Shown here: piece by piece, positions 12,463 through 24,770 of the stretch
Position numbering within the stretch: position 1 is the stretch's first letter
Layout: each line of letters begins with the position of its first letter
The notes under the pieces: model-generated
Database searches by the model: none
Told to the model about the DNA's origin: nothing
What the model saw: the letters and a program-made list of their open reading frames with translations, nothing else
Translations under genes and position numbers: made by a program
NCBI GenBank assembly: GCA_028015205.1
Contig: CM051516.1
Location: forward strand, 32,812,230-32,876,229
Direction of reading: 5' to 3'
Length of the DNA stretch: 64,000 nt
From: Mytilisepta virgata
Taxonomy: Eukaryota; Mollusca; Bivalvia; Mytilida; Mytilidae

Positions 12463-13467
12463 TCAGGAAATTGCAGGATCAATTGTTTTTGTTGTCCATT
12501 CGTTAATTTTCATATTTCTTTGGTCAAGTTCTAATTTTTGTATATATTCTGCGACTTTCTTAGTGCTAGCTGTAATCTTATTCCGTTCTTCACGAATTGC
12601 GTCCTCCATTGTAAAAGCAACTTTTACCATGCCATGGTTTCGTACTTTTGCTAGTTTTTGTAGCTCCTTCCTCAACTGATATGCAGCTTGTGATCGATCA
12701 AAAAATGTTGAATTGGGTTTTCTAGTTTGTATTTCTCGCTGTAAGCTCACCTTTTCAGTTTTTCTTGGGTTGATAACCGGTTTAACCACATTGTATGATT
12801 GTTCATGATTATTTTCAAGGAAATAGTCTCCGGTTTGCATCATAACACTCTTACTCCGGTAGCTCTGTGTGTCCGGAGAAGTTACGAGTGATCTTTTTTG
12901 TGTAGCTGACTGACTTCGTAATTTTATTGCATTCTGTTGTGCACGATTGTCTGTCGCTGTTTTAACTTTTTCTATATGGTCATCATTTACTATTGGTACC
13001 ACTTCATCTGAAAATTTTACGTTTCTATTTCTAATTTTAGTTATTACACCGGCCTTTGGAATATCATCCCACGCGTTATTGATATCACATCCCATACCTG
13101 AACCGAAGGTCTTTTCTCTCGTAATCCCTCTGGAAACATTTTCTGATACTGTACTTGAAAGGTCTGAAATCCCTACCGATGTACCAATGTCACCAGCAGA
13201 AATAATGTCAGCCTTGTATCGTTTGCGAAATTTGTGGGCTTCGTGTCGAATGCTTTTTTGTGACGATTTCTGCTGTATTTCAATATCATCTAAGAGCATA
13301 TAATACCGAGTTTGAACAACTTTGTTCCTTCGGAAAGCGTCTTTTTCATTATCACTCCAGAAAACGATCGGTCTTGGAAGTTTTCGTTCACTATCTTCCA
13401 AACGATATTTAGATCCTGAAGTATTTTCCTTTCTCTTATTTCCATCTTTGTCCAAAGGTATTGCCAT
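12463..13467 (-). CDS. Hypothetical basic, low-complexity 334-residue protein, intronless
   Basis: This is the longest uninterrupted frame in the window. The ATG is at 13467-13465 and the stop at 12465-12463, with an AATAAA 60 bases further on. I do not recognise a family. The protein has no signal peptide or membrane segment. Residues 1-90 are highly charged (KRKENTSGSKYRLEDSERKL near the start, then a K/R-rich stretch ending HKFRKRYKAD). The middle is Ser/Thr/Asn-rich and probably disordered. Residues 265-334 are predicted helical, with a Lys/Glu-rich segment (QLRKELQKLAKVR, then TASTKKVAEYIQKLELDQ) that could form a coiled coil. Such composition suits a cytoskeletal, ciliary or nuclear scaffold protein, but that is a guess. 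The lack of introns could mean a single-exon gene or a retrocopy. The frame is intact and the composition is not random, so I think it is a real gene. Confidence 0.65.
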   Translation of the reverse strand: MAIPLDKDGNKRKENTSGSKYRLEDSERKLPRPIVFWSDNEKDAFRRNKVVQTRYYMLLDDIEIQQKSSQKSIRHEAHKFRKRYKADIISAGDIGTSVGISDLSSTVSENVSRGITREKTFGSGMGCDINNAWDDIPKAGVITKIRNRNVKFSDEVVPIVNDDHIEKVKTATDNRAQQNAIKLRSQSATQKRSLVTSPDTQSYRSKSVMMQTGDYFLENNHEQSYNVVKPVINPRKTEKVSLQREIQTRKPNSTFFDRSQAAYQLRKELQKLAKVRNHGMVKVAFTMEDAIREERNKITASTKKVAEYIQKLELDQRNMKINEWTTKTIDPAIS

Positions 13468-15820
13468 TAAGAAATTTTACAGTTCAAAACAATACAAAAA
13501 TATGATTAAAATCCGATATTATTGTATTTGTATCTCCAACTGAATCGTACTAAATAACGATAGGCAAGAACTTTTACTTCGACAGTTGATAAATATTTTC
13601 AATATTTTAAACGATTCATAATCACATAATTTGTCCATTTAAGTTTTATTTCATGTACGATCGTAAATCACGCTACCTAAAGAAACATGATTTAATTAAA
13701 ACAACTTTTAATAATGTCATTGTACACCCTCGGTATTGCAAACTAATGATTTTTTTCTCTTCAATTAATTTAAAAATTGTATATCACAGTTCCAATTGAA
13801 ATGTTTGTTTCACGTGTATAATTATACTTTTTTTTGGCCGCGAATATTTGTATTTCTCAACAGTTTCTCGGGTGCAACAAACTATCAATCCAATTTTATC
13901 AATATTAAATACTGATTACAACTGTCTGTTTCAAGAGTTGTACAAAGAAATTTATACCTACAAAATCAATACACATAATAACATTGTTGAAGCATATACA
14001 TAGACACTCGCAGATCACCCGGTAATCCACCCCTTCGAAGATACGAAACTATCGCATTGCAACTTTACATGAATTGTCATTAGTTTTACTGAAATGTAAC
14101 TTGTCCTGTTTGTTTTTTTTAAGTGGACAGATGTCCATCTCCAATTTATTGTAACATATAAACAAATGAAGCTTAGAAGAAAATAATCCACTGTAAATTC
14201 ATAATTCCTCAATAATATGTTTTTTTTTACATTTCATATCTCCGGAACGAGGAAAAATAATGATAAAGTGTGTCAGAATGGAAATAATCGTTAGCCTTCT
14301 GAAGCACACACGAAAGGTATTCTATATAGAATAATAATCTGCTGCTGGAAATTGTCAAAGGAGATACAGAATTATGAATTTTTAATATCAGTTCTCACTT
14401 GCAACAAACGGTATCGCTGAGAAAGGAATTAAATGACGCGGTCTTATATTATTTCGTTGGTATACAATTACATACGTATAGATTGACATGTGAAACTTAC
14501 ATTTCGATATTTAAATTTTTCATTAAAAACTTTTAAAATATTTACTAATGTCCCATGGAAAGAACAATCGAAACTGTTTAAGAAATATAAAAGCAAACAT
14601 GATCAAAATCAATTTCTTATATCGATCTGACAGGTACATTTATTTCCATAAAGAAGTAAAAATTTAAAACATAAGTCCTTGGTGAAGTTTTTACGAACAA
14701 TTATACGAAAAACGTGAAAGAAACAATGTAGATTACATTTAAATAAATATAGGGCTTTGGTCGAAAGATCTGAATAAGGAGCAATATTAACGTTTCATTT
14801 ATTTGTGAAGATTTATTAAAAATGTACAACAATTTGAGAAATTGAATCCAAATCAATTTAGTTGTACATATATTGTATAGGATCACTGTTGGATTTAAGG
14901 AAAGTTTTCAATAGTCAAATTCTGATAAAAAAAAATTGACTTACATGTTTCTAATGGCGTTGCCATGATACGTTGTGCATTTATTTACGTTTCACAAAAA
15001 TAATGTAATGACGATGGGCTTTGAAACGATTAGTATTCACTTTAGTCTTTGAGACGGTTCTTCACCGTCCAAAATTTGGATAATTTTACGAATATAAAAA
15101 TAGAAAAGTTTTCGAAACGCCCATGCATACTATTGGTTGATAGTTTGTATATCTGTGTTACATGAACGACTTATCACCAGCTCAGTTGCTAGTATTTCAA
15201 TACTAGCCCTGATTATATTGATATTATTAAAATACGATAACTCCAATAAATAACTGTTTCAACCCTTTTTTTCTTTTAGCATTAGAATCTATAATTCACA
15301 ATGTTTTGTGATATTGTTTCTGATTTGTTAAATTTAGGTCTTAAACACTGCAAAATGAGACATAAATTGGCATAAAAAGTCTTTATGACCTTTGAATCTA
15401 CTACGATTTCCAAATAATCTACTTATTAAGGGATGTTTCAAACCAAGCGATGAGCTTTGTATCATTATATTGTGATAACGTCATATCTATGAACTTTTAT
15501 TTAGCAGCCAGTATTGACATAATTGAGTTCGATGGCACTTATTGACGATTTGTTGACATTTTATCAAAATTAGAAGTATGAAATATCAATCATCATAAAT
15601 ACAATAAGTATGAAATGGTTAAACATGATAGGTATCAATTGGTGTTTGTAAACATTTTGAGAATCAACAAATTTTCAGCACCGTAACTGTATATTACAAA
15701 ATTACCGGCAATAAAATAAACGAATTGGACATTGACTAGGGGAAATGAAATTAAAAAGGAGTTATATCAGGTGATATGAGACAGATTTTTTGCATATGTA
15801 TCTTAAATTAAAATCAACAA
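13468..15820. other. Intergenic or upstream region of the 334-residue gene
   Basis: No gene is supported. The first few hundred bases (13,468-13,900) would include the promoter of the minus-strand gene, but I see no confident TATA box or other site. The rest is AT-rich unique-looking sequence. Confidence 0.4.
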
Positions 15821-16700
15821 GGGCAAAGCAAAGCGTGGCATCCCCTCTCCGTGAAAAAAAATGATCCTGGAATTTGAACATGTATAAGTGTTCACAAGGG
15901 TGTAAAGAATTTACAAGTTTCACTGTGACCTTGACATTTGACCTATGACCTTGAAATCAATAGAGTTCTAGATATTCATAAGGACTAAGTATGTGCCAAG
16001 TTTGGTCAAAATGCAGTGTTCACAAGGGTGTTACGGAATTTTTCAAGAATTAAAAATAAAAATTTCTAGCCCGCTCCAAAAATTTGGTGAAAAATAGGAA
16101 ATTTTTCAATTTTTGCAATATTTTAGTTACGAAAAGTGTGCCGCACGTAAATTTGACTTTCGCCTAAAAAAACTGGTCTGCTAGAAAAAACAAAGATTAA
16201 AATTTTGCTCGCTCGCCGACACTTATTTTTGTCATCCAAAAATCCAAAGAACTAAAAAACAATTTGATGTGGTCTTACGAGGTTTTGATCACGAGCGTGC
16301 CTGTTGAATGTTAATCCAGAAGGGATTGTATGCAAGGAATTCGGTATCATTTTACAAAAAAATCCAAATTGTATTGTCTGCTGTAGCAGTAAACAACTTG
16401 ACTTGCACCGCTGCAAAATCATGTCACTTATAAAATAGTTTTACACACACTGCAAATATTGTTGTGGAAATATTATCCATTTTGTTATTTACTTGTACCA
16501 TTGTACAATTTAAGAGGCACTTGATTTTCAGAAATTAATGGACCGAGGTAATATTTGTTCAAATTTGAATCTCACTTATCCGGTCAATCATAGGTAAATC
16601 ATGCATTTCCTACATTTAGAAATAATTTTTGACAAGTTTACCAATGACAAAGACGTTGGCAAATGTACTGTAAAAACTTAATTTAAAACAAGCCTAGCCA
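15821..16700. repeat. Dispersed repeats with TGACCTTGACATTTGACC words; partner of the 47.3-47.6 kb repeat
   Basis: The stretch 15,830-16,035 contains two copies of GTGTTCACAAGGGTGTTA-like words and the TGACCTTGACATTTGACC phrase. The stretch 16,040-16,260 matches, as a reverse complement with many differences, the sequence at about 47,390-47,640; the shared word around CACGTAAATTTGA is diagnostic. Neither codes for protein. Confidence 0.55.
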
Positions 16701-18316
16701 AACCCTCGCTGGTTGCTCTCTTAATGATAAAAGAACAACACGAGGCTCCCAATAGACTGAATCGCTCACCTGTTATATTTTGTGTACATCTTGCATCAAT
16801 GATTACTTTTGCTATTTAATGTATACCGTCCTAAAGTTCTCCTTAATATTGACCTGTACAGCTAAAATATCCTAAAATATCCAGAATCCTGAACCCAAAT
16901 AGGTATGGTTGTGAGGACTTTTTTAATGACATTGACTCTTGACCTTCCATTTTGGAACAGGTAAATTGTAGGGTCCCGAACTCAAACTGGTTGCTAGGGA
17001 CTTTTCCATCGGTTGCTATGCATTTTTTTTAATAACCTTGACCCTTGAGCCTCCATATTGAGCTATATTATAGGGTCCTTAACCTAAATATATATGGTTG
17101 CTACGGACATTTTCATCCGTCGCTAGGGAATTTTTTATCGGTTGGTATGGACTTTTTCAATGACCTTGACCTTTGACCCTCCATTTTACTTGTACAGCTA
17201 CCATTTAATTTATTTTAAGTTATGCTCTAAACATCTGTGACAATATGTCAGACTATTATTTTCTGTTTACATGTAAATATTCCATCAAGGGCAATAACTC
17301 CTATAAGGGGTCAATTAACGATTTTGGTCATGTTTACTTATTTGTAGATCTAACTTTTTAACAGCTGAACATTTTTGCTGTTTACAGTTTGTCTTTAATA
17401 AAATTCAAGTTAATAACCTAAAACTGCAAAATTTCCTTAAAATTAACAATTGAGGGGCAAATAACCCAAAATTGGTTGACCGATTCGTCTGAAAATTTCA
17501 TAGCAGGTAGACCTTGACCTCAGCAACATTTTTATTACTTGTCAGTTTTGCTCTAACTGCTCTAGTTTTTGAGATATGAGCCAAAAAGTGCATTTTCACC
17601 TATGTTCTTTTTTTTAGCCATGGCAGCCAGTTTCTCAATGACAAGAAAATAAAACACATGTTTTTTATTATATTCCTTAGGGATCTTTCAGCCTAAGTTT
17701 AGCTGAAATTGATTATGTATTTTCAGAGGAGAAGATTTTTGAAAGTGTACAAAGATAACGAAAAAATGTGAAAAACTCTCTTTAAAGGGCAAAAACTCCT
17801 ATAAGGGGTCAATTGAAGATTTTGGTCATGTTGACTTATTTGAAGATCTTACTTTGCTGAACATTTTTGCTGTTGACAGTTTGCCTTTATCCATAATAAT
17901 ATTCAAGATAACAACTTAAAATTGCAAAATTTCCTTAAAATAAACAATTCAGGGTCAATAACCCACAAAGCGTTGACTGATTCGTCTCAAACTTTCATAG
18001 CAGGTAGATCTTGACCTGATGAACATTTTTATTCCATGTCAGTTTTGCTCTAAATGCTTTAGTTTTTGAGATACAAGCCCATAACTCCAGTTTACCCTTA
18101 TATTCTATTTTTGGCCATGGCGGCCATGTTTTTTGACGGATAAAAAAATAAAACATAAACTTTATTCTAGATACTCTAAGAATCATACAGACTAAGTATG
18201 GCTGTAATTGGTTCAGTCGTTTCAGAGGAGAAGATTTTTTTAAAAGTTTACGACGGACGGACGACGGACGCCAAATGATGGCAAAAGCTCACATGTCCTT
18301 TTAGGACATGTGAGCT
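16701..18316. mobile_element. GCTCACCTG-bounded dispersed element, copy A, with internal tandem units
   Basis: The left part holds GAGGCTCCC...GAATCGCTCACCTG (about 16,742-16,772). The right end is a perfect 14-bp hairpin (18,286-18,316, AGCTCACATGTCCT with its complement). Inside are gene-less tandem units. About 500 bases containing GGGGTCAATTAACGATTTTGG recur at 17,281 and 17,780, and CCTTGACCTTTGACC phrases occur at 16,920-17,190. The same units appear in opposite orientation in copy B (49,713-51,515). No transposase is visible, so it is non-autonomous. The family looks like a repeat common in bivalve genomes, but that attribution is from memory. Confidence 0.65.
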
Positions 18317-18808
18317 AAAAAGTATAACAATCTGGTACCAAAGACTTCTTTGTTTACTGGTGTTATTGCATTAACATTGATTAACTTTGTCTCGAGCATA
18401 ATAATACATTGCACGATATATTGCAAAATAATATTTATTAATATATTTTAATATACAATCATTATTTTTCGAAGGGAAATATTCCCAAATATTCAGCAAC
18501 TACTCAGCATTATTGTAGAGCAAAATATTTAAAATTTACGAAAGCAGTATCTTGAATTTTATAAGCAATATTGCAATGAGTACAATATCATAGAATATTT
18601 CACGCTAAATATACATTAGAATGCAATAACTTAATTAAACAGGTTGTAATTGTTGACCTTTCCTGTTATACGTTTATTAGTGATCAGTAACTTATCAATA
18701 TTGAGGCCTTCTAATATATTAAATTAAATATGCACAAAAAATAAGTAAATACTAAAATATAAAATTTATACATTATTTACAATTATTAAAATAATACAAG
18801 TTAATAGT
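18317..18808. other. AT-rich intergenic sequence
   Basis: Nothing is recognised. The composition is strongly A/T. Confidence 0.4.
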
Positions 18809-19100
18809 GTGTATTGTTGTCCAAGAAAAGGTATGAATACCGAAGTGTCAATAGAGGGGAAGTCGATGGACAAAAATCACAACCGGGAACACCAAAAACA
18901 CGACAAAGGACAAAGTAACAAACAACACAATAAACAAAAAGTACATAAAGAAACGATCAGCACTAACCCCACTAAAACCCGGGTGCCCCGGAAGGGTGAG
19001 CAGTTCCTGTTTCTTGCAAGACACCCGCGGTGCTGCTCGTTGAAAGTCATGTCCGGTGAAGGAGGAAGAAGATGCAAGACAGATGGAGGTTTTTAGTCAT
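18809..19100 (+). repeat. Dispersed repeat family, copy 1 (CGGGTGCC...GACACCCG core)
   Basis: The core (18,979-19,030) is GC-rich and contains GGGTGAGCAGTTCC and a CAAGACACCCG box. A reverse-oriented copy lies at about 22,560-22,690 and a more diverged forward copy at about 45,265-45,500. A 95-residue open frame runs through it but does not recur in the other copies, so I do not call it coding. Confidence 0.6.
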
Positions 19101-20254
19101 GTTGGAAACTGACATTCCATAGCGGTTGATCAGATCATGGTGACAACAATAGAATTTTCGAAGCGAGGACCTCAATCTATGGGTATCATACTAGTAGCCC
19201 TGTCCAAATAGCTTTTGCGTAAGCCACTGAGCCCTATCCAGAAAATCGGAATGTTTCATATTTTTTTTTGTCAAACAGAATGTTGAAAGTTTTACAGAAC
19301 ATGGTATCGGCAGGTTTATTTTATGATTTAGCAAAATTTGAGTTCGTCTTGATCATCTTTCACTAATGTGTAAAATCTTTATTTATTTTTTGAGACCTTA
19401 CAGGGACAGTTGAAGATACACAAGAACAATAAAACGGTATTCACATGCTTTTTGTACTATGATATGTTTCAGCATAGACGAATTTCTAAGCTATACTACT
19501 AAAATAATAAATTGGACAATAAAAAAGCAAGCTCTTTTATTGCTGTTCTTAATCGTAAAGACGCTGTAAGGCCTTTAATGGCAGGCCAAAAGCCAAAATC
19601 AGGATGACCCACTAGTTTCGGCTTCAGCCCTACTGCTGCGCGGTCGTATTTAAGTTGTTTTCACACGTTCAGAAGTATAAATGCTGACATGGAACTACTT
19701 GTAAAAACTGTTATCTATTTGACGGATAAAAAGATGTGAAAGACGAAGTAAACTACAAGGCGAAATGCAGACAACTCGGGAAAAGTAAGAAAATTGGGAT
19801 GCACTTACAATTAAGGTATCCGGACCATAAATGACCACGTGCTTATTCAAAAGTTCCCGGATGTTCCATACAACGCAATTGAAATGACCTCGGTAATTAT
19901 CGGCAAACCTCGGAAATGCCAATATAACTAACTTATATTTACAGACTCTGCATATAAGCAACAAAGTGGGTTTCAAGTTGAGAAAATTATATATACAAAA
20001 TTCCAGTTTAAATTGTTTGGTTCAGCCATTCACGGTAAAAAAGAAATACAATTTTCGATCATGATCTATTATGGTCCGGATACCATAAATTTTCCCAAAA
20101 TGAATGTATTATCACATGATGTTCTCATATGAGCAAGACATCCAACACTAAAATAAACTGGAAGCATACACGTGCACTTCTGTGCATAACCTGACAAAAT
20201 CTGTATAAATATAAACCCTTACACATATGTGAATGCACGTCCAGAGTTTTCCTT
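19101..20254. other. Intergenic sequence downstream of the TPR-like gene
   Basis: No supported gene. It would contain the 3' untranslated region of the minus-strand gene ending at 20,255, but no AATAAA was found close to the stop. Confidence 0.4.
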
Positions 20255-21317
20255 TCAAAGATTCTGTGCAATTTTTAATTGTTCCATCACTTCTTTTTCA
20301 AATTTCGAGGTTACTGGTCCAAGAAAAGGTAAACGCTTCTGTTCTGCTGCAAGTCCAAAATCATAATACTTGAGTGCATTTACCTCATCTTTAAATCGTA
20401 CTAAATATAAATTTGATAAATTGTAAAATGCATCTGGATATTGTTTGTGACAATCAGGTGCAGTTTCTATGTATTTTAAAAAGACTTGTAGCCTTTTCTG
20501 GCTCATGTTCCATACAGTGATATGCGACAGCAAAAATAGCACTACAATCACAAGGATCTAAATTGTAACATTTTTGAAACGCATCTTTCGCTCTGATTGA
20601 CTGTCGAGTAATGTGATATACAGATCCAAGCGTATAATAAATATTTGCTACTATATTTTTGTTTGCAGAAACAATTTGCTTTTTCTTCAAAAGTTTATGC
20701 AAAAATTCTTCAAGAGTGATGATATTGGTTTTTTGTAAATCAAAGTCAGAAAATCTATTGGATCCACATTCAGAAATATTTTTCCTGATAATTGCTATTA
20801 CTTTCAAATATTCTGACAATGTATCTTCTGGTCGGAACTTAAGATATTCTTCAATGAGTGTAATAATGTTATCGGGAGGTCTAAACCGATTATAAAGATT
20901 GTTTTCAAACAAATATGCAATTACGTAATTATGAAAAGCAGGTTGGAGAATTTCGCAATCGCCCATGTTTTCTACGGTTATCTTTGGGAAGCCGAGTAAA
21001 ACTTCTCTACCTTTTGAATATAGATGATATGCCTTCAGGTATTTTTGCGCAGTTGGTGATCTAGGATACTGTTCAAACAAGGAAGGCAATAGATTTCCAA
21101 AGTATCTCTGTGTATTTAACGTTAAGGAAGACTGCTTTGCCCGTGAAATTCCATGTAATTGCCATTTATAATGCCAATTCAGAAACTGTTTCTTTTTGGG
21201 ATCTTTGAAATAATCTTTAATCTTTTGCACGACGGTTTCATCTAAATTTCCGTCTGGGGTTAATCTTTCAGAGACGAATTCTTCAAACGTGTCATGTGAA
21301 TGTGTTGGCTCTGACAT
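20255..21317 (-). CDS. TPR-like repeat protein, single exon, with one frameshift
   Basis: The frame opens at ATG 21317-21315 (MSEPTHSHDTFEEF) and runs 281 codons to 20475. The reading then moves by one base at a TTTTTAAAA run (20474-20482) and continues 72 codons to the stop at 20255. Together this gives about 353 residues. The protein is soluble and helical. The part spanning the shift contains two TPR-like helical pairs: NIYYTLGSVYHITRQSIRAK with AFQKCYNLDP, and after the shift YPDAFYNLSNLYLV with ALKYYDFGLAAEQ. These pair with the usual small/large residue spacing of TPRs, which serve as protein-binding scaffolds. The homology flow across the shift (HEPEKATSLFK, then YIETAPDCHKQ) makes it near certain that both frames belong to one gene. 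The shift may be a sequencing or assembly error, an allele, or early decay. I do not recognise the orthologue. Confidence 0.65.
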
Positions 21318-22899
21318 TGTAAAAACGTCTGAAATAAATAGATGTTCAGTACATAATTTAATTTACTTGAACTAAAGCAAATTGTTCACACTTTTTTTCA
21401 TTTTAGGATTTATTTTGAACTTTTTTCCTTCGTATTATATCTTTACTTATATCACTAGAAAAAATAGGGGGAAATTATTTATAGAGCAGCTTCCTTCTGA
21501 GTATATGCTTTTCATGAAGGGAGAAGGATATACCAGACTTTAATATCGTGACATTTCTTAATATGCTTTTACCCATACATTCGGTTCAACCCCACCACTG
21601 TTCAGTGTCTGTAGCAAGTCACGGTTGTGTTTATGATTATGTGTTGTGCTTCTTTGTTATTTTTATGTTGTTAGTTACCTTTGATTAATTGGTATGTCAT
21701 TATTGACCTTTCCTGTTATCAAATTTGTGGTTTAATCTTTGATTAGATATAGTCAATTTGTAAGCTTTATGCCTTAAATGGAATTTAAGCCTGTTTCACT
21801 CCAGGTATATCGTCTTTGTATCAGTGTTTGCGTTTACCACTGATTTGCTGCCTCTGCTTGTGCATTAGTTGTCGTGCACAAACTCAATACGCAGAAAAAT
21901 TCATATTTGTAATTCAGAAATATTATTCCCATAAATTTCGATAACTGTCAAATATTCTTACTCAAATGTAGGAACAGGCTCCTCCTCCTGAATTATTTTC
22001 ACATTTTCAATACGACACTATTGCTTTTCAAAATTTGTCAGGACATAGTCTAGTAATTATTCTCTTAGATTTGATAATAATAACTATCAATTAAGTTTTT
22101 TTTTTCTTTTTTTTTTAATGTATTTATATTTTATTGAAATCTGTACCTTATCCCGACCTAGTTAACCTTAGTAATCATATATAAATTAATACAATTGTTA
22201 GTATATGTTAGTTATTTTGTATATAATGACAGATATTTCAGTTTTAAATAAAAAAGTTTTAGTGTAACAGAAAAAAAGGAATATATGTTATATGTTTGAT
22301 GGTATAGTTTAAGCTACTATGAGTACTAACCGGTCTGTATTTTTTCATCCTGAAAAATTCTTGTTGGTACCTGATCTTAGTAGTTATAAAAGAACAAGGG
22401 TATATAGATACATATAGATGCATGGATAATTAAATAGTAAGATCTACACTTGTGTATTGGATAGGCAGATATATTTATATTTGACAGGTATGAAAAAACC
22501 GTTTCCCAAATGAAAATGGACCTGTTCCATTGATATTATCCCTTCCTCATATCGGATTTTACATGGACAGCATGGCGGGTGTCCTGCAGGAAGCAGAGAC
22601 TGCTTACTCTTCCGGAGCACCTGAGTCTACCCCCGGTTTTTTGGTGGGGTCCATGTAGTTCATATGTTTTTAGTTTTTAATTGTAGTGCATGTATTGTTT
22701 TGGTCTTGTCTTCGTTGTTCTCAGTAGTCAGTTGTTACGATTTTTCTCTCGTTCGAATATCCCTTTGGTATTTCTTGACTTTACTTACAAAATCATGAAT
22801 AGCCTTCAGAAATTAAAAAAAATACAACAACAACAACAATACATATAAACGCTTTGTGTCAATAAATTTAATATAACTCAGTTCAAGATAGCATTCCAG
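21318..22899. other. Intergenic sequence with dispersed repeat copy 2
   Basis: No gene was seen. The segment 21,590-21,760 carries a GTTAGTTACCTTTGATTAATTGGT phrase also present, diverged, inside the 37-39 kb duplication. A reversed copy of the CGGGTG...CACCCG repeat lies at about 22,560-22,690 (GGCGGGTGTCCTGCAGG, then CTTCCGGAGCACC). The rest is A/T-rich. Confidence 0.5.
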
Positions 22900-24022
22900 G
22901 GACCCCAGTTAATATTAAATTTCTGTAGTGAGATATTATTAAGAGATACGTTTTTCCAATTCAAGATTTTCCTTCAGATATTTTTTTAAAGCCAGATTCT
23001 TCATTTAACTTAGTTCTATATATATATATAAAACTTTGTCAAAAGAATAATCTTATTTTTTACATAATTATGTTCTACATAATTATATAATCCAAATAGT
23101 ATTATTTCTAAATTTAGGGACAATTCAACACTTGTCATTTCATAAATCCAACTGTTTAGGTCATGCCAAAGAACTTTATAACATCCCCAAAAAACATGCT
23201 CAATGGTTTCTGGTTGTTCCTTGCAAAAGGCACAAAGAACAGAATCTTTGAGTTTGAGTTTATGAAGATATGAGTTTGTACCAGGTATTCTATGTACTAT
23301 TCTATACTAAAACCACTTATATTTGGTGTTAACAGTATATTTTATAGAGTTAGACTGTATCTTCTTCCAATTAAGGCTATTTTTATGCAGAATAGTACCC
23401 CAGTTTTATTCTGCCCAAGGCATGGTGTTATTTTTATTTAATAATAAATACATATCTTTCGATCTGTTTTCAGATTTAAAGAAAATATCAATATTAAATA
23501 GACGTATTTGTTTTTTACAATATTCCATATCATCGATATTTAGCATTTTCAGCCATTTTTTAACAGAGATAGTTATACAATGGTATATCAGTACATTTGT
23601 ATTAATATTATAGGTATCACTACATTTCTGACATGACATGAATTTACCATTTTCATCTAATAAATAATTTAAAATCAACTTTTGTAATAGACTCCTGAAT
23701 TGCCAATTTCTATTTCAGGGTTTCTCCAAATGGAACAACAAAGGGTCTCTTGAGCAGTCAGTGGTGCATTAACTAACTTTAATGCCTTCCATGCATCATA
23801 AACATCTTTCCAGAATTTGTTTTTCATTGTTCCATTAGGACCTACATATGCAAGCTCATCCAAGTTAAGGTTTTCAGAATGCTGTAATAAAGTAACCCAC
23901 CTGGCGTCAGATTTAAAGAGTCTGCGTATCCAGGTAAGTTTAAGTCCTTTAATAAAGACTGGTATATTAATCATCTTTAATCCACTTTGAAAATATTCTT
24001 TACATAGAAGATCTCTTTTAAT
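22900..24022 (-). pseudogene. L1/Tx1-like LINE, 3' segment (end of reverse transcriptase ORF)
   Basis: Read on the minus strand this continues the LINE interrupted by the insertion at 24,023-24,770. It encodes LLCKEYFQSGLKMINIPVF and WIRRLFKSDARW, the region after the polymerase domain. Beyond several stops it ends in a zinc-knuckle-like motif near 23,150-23,240 (LCAFCKEQPETIEHVFWGC), which is known at the carboxyl end of L1/Tx1-group ORF2 proteins. Many stops and frame changes show an old dead copy. The exact 3' end and any tail could not be placed. Confidence 0.65.
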
Positions 24023-24770
24023 TATACCCCTCTTTGAAAAGCCGGGGTATATAGTATTCGTTGTGTTCGTACGTCCGTCCGACCTTTGTATCCGCAACTC
24101 CTCCTAAACTACTGAATGGAATTTGATGAAACTTTCAGGCAATCTTCATCCCACGATGGCATTGTGCACCTCCTGTTTTAGAATTTGATCGGACCAATTT
24201 TTTTGGGTTTCCCATAGAAAAACATAGCCTTTGACTTTCAATGTGATAGGGGATATCATGATGCCATCCACAACTCCTCCTAAACCACTGTATGGAATTT
24301 TGATGAAACTTTTAGAGGATCTTTATTACATGATACCATAGTGCACCTCCTATTTTAGATTTTGATCTGATGAATATTTGGGGTTACCCATACCAAAACA
24401 TGGTCTTTGACATTCATTGTGATAGGGATACCATGATGCCATCCGCAACTCCTCCTAAACCACTGAATGGAATTTTGATGAAACTTTCGGAGGATCTTTA
24501 TTACATGATGCTGTAGTGCACCTTCTATTTTAGATTTTGATCTGACCAACATTTGGGGTTTCCCATAACAACACATGAACTTTGACATTCATTGTGATAG
24601 GAGGTTCCCATATGCCATCCGCAACTCTTTCTAAACCACTGAATGGAATTTGATGAAACTCATCTCCCTGCTGTTGGAGTTTTCCTATCCAAAATATTGA
24701 CATTTGCTTTTATGTATCTTATGTAAGGCGGGGGTATCAAGTAGTGAGCTTTGCTCACAGTATTTCTAGT
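24023..24770. mobile_element. Non-autonomous element inserted in the LINE, with about 170-bp tandem units
   Basis: The insertion interrupts the LINE reading between the codons for ECKPDK and RDLLCKEYF. Its left end is TATACCCCTC...GCCGGGGTATA and its right end GGCGGGGGTATCAAGTAGTGAGC...CTAGT. Inside, a unit containing GCAACTCCTCCTAAACCACTG recurs near 24,090, 24,265, 24,445 and 24,620. It has no coding potential. The GGGGTATA end is shared with the element at 43,540-43,960. A clear target-site duplication was not found. Confidence 0.6.
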
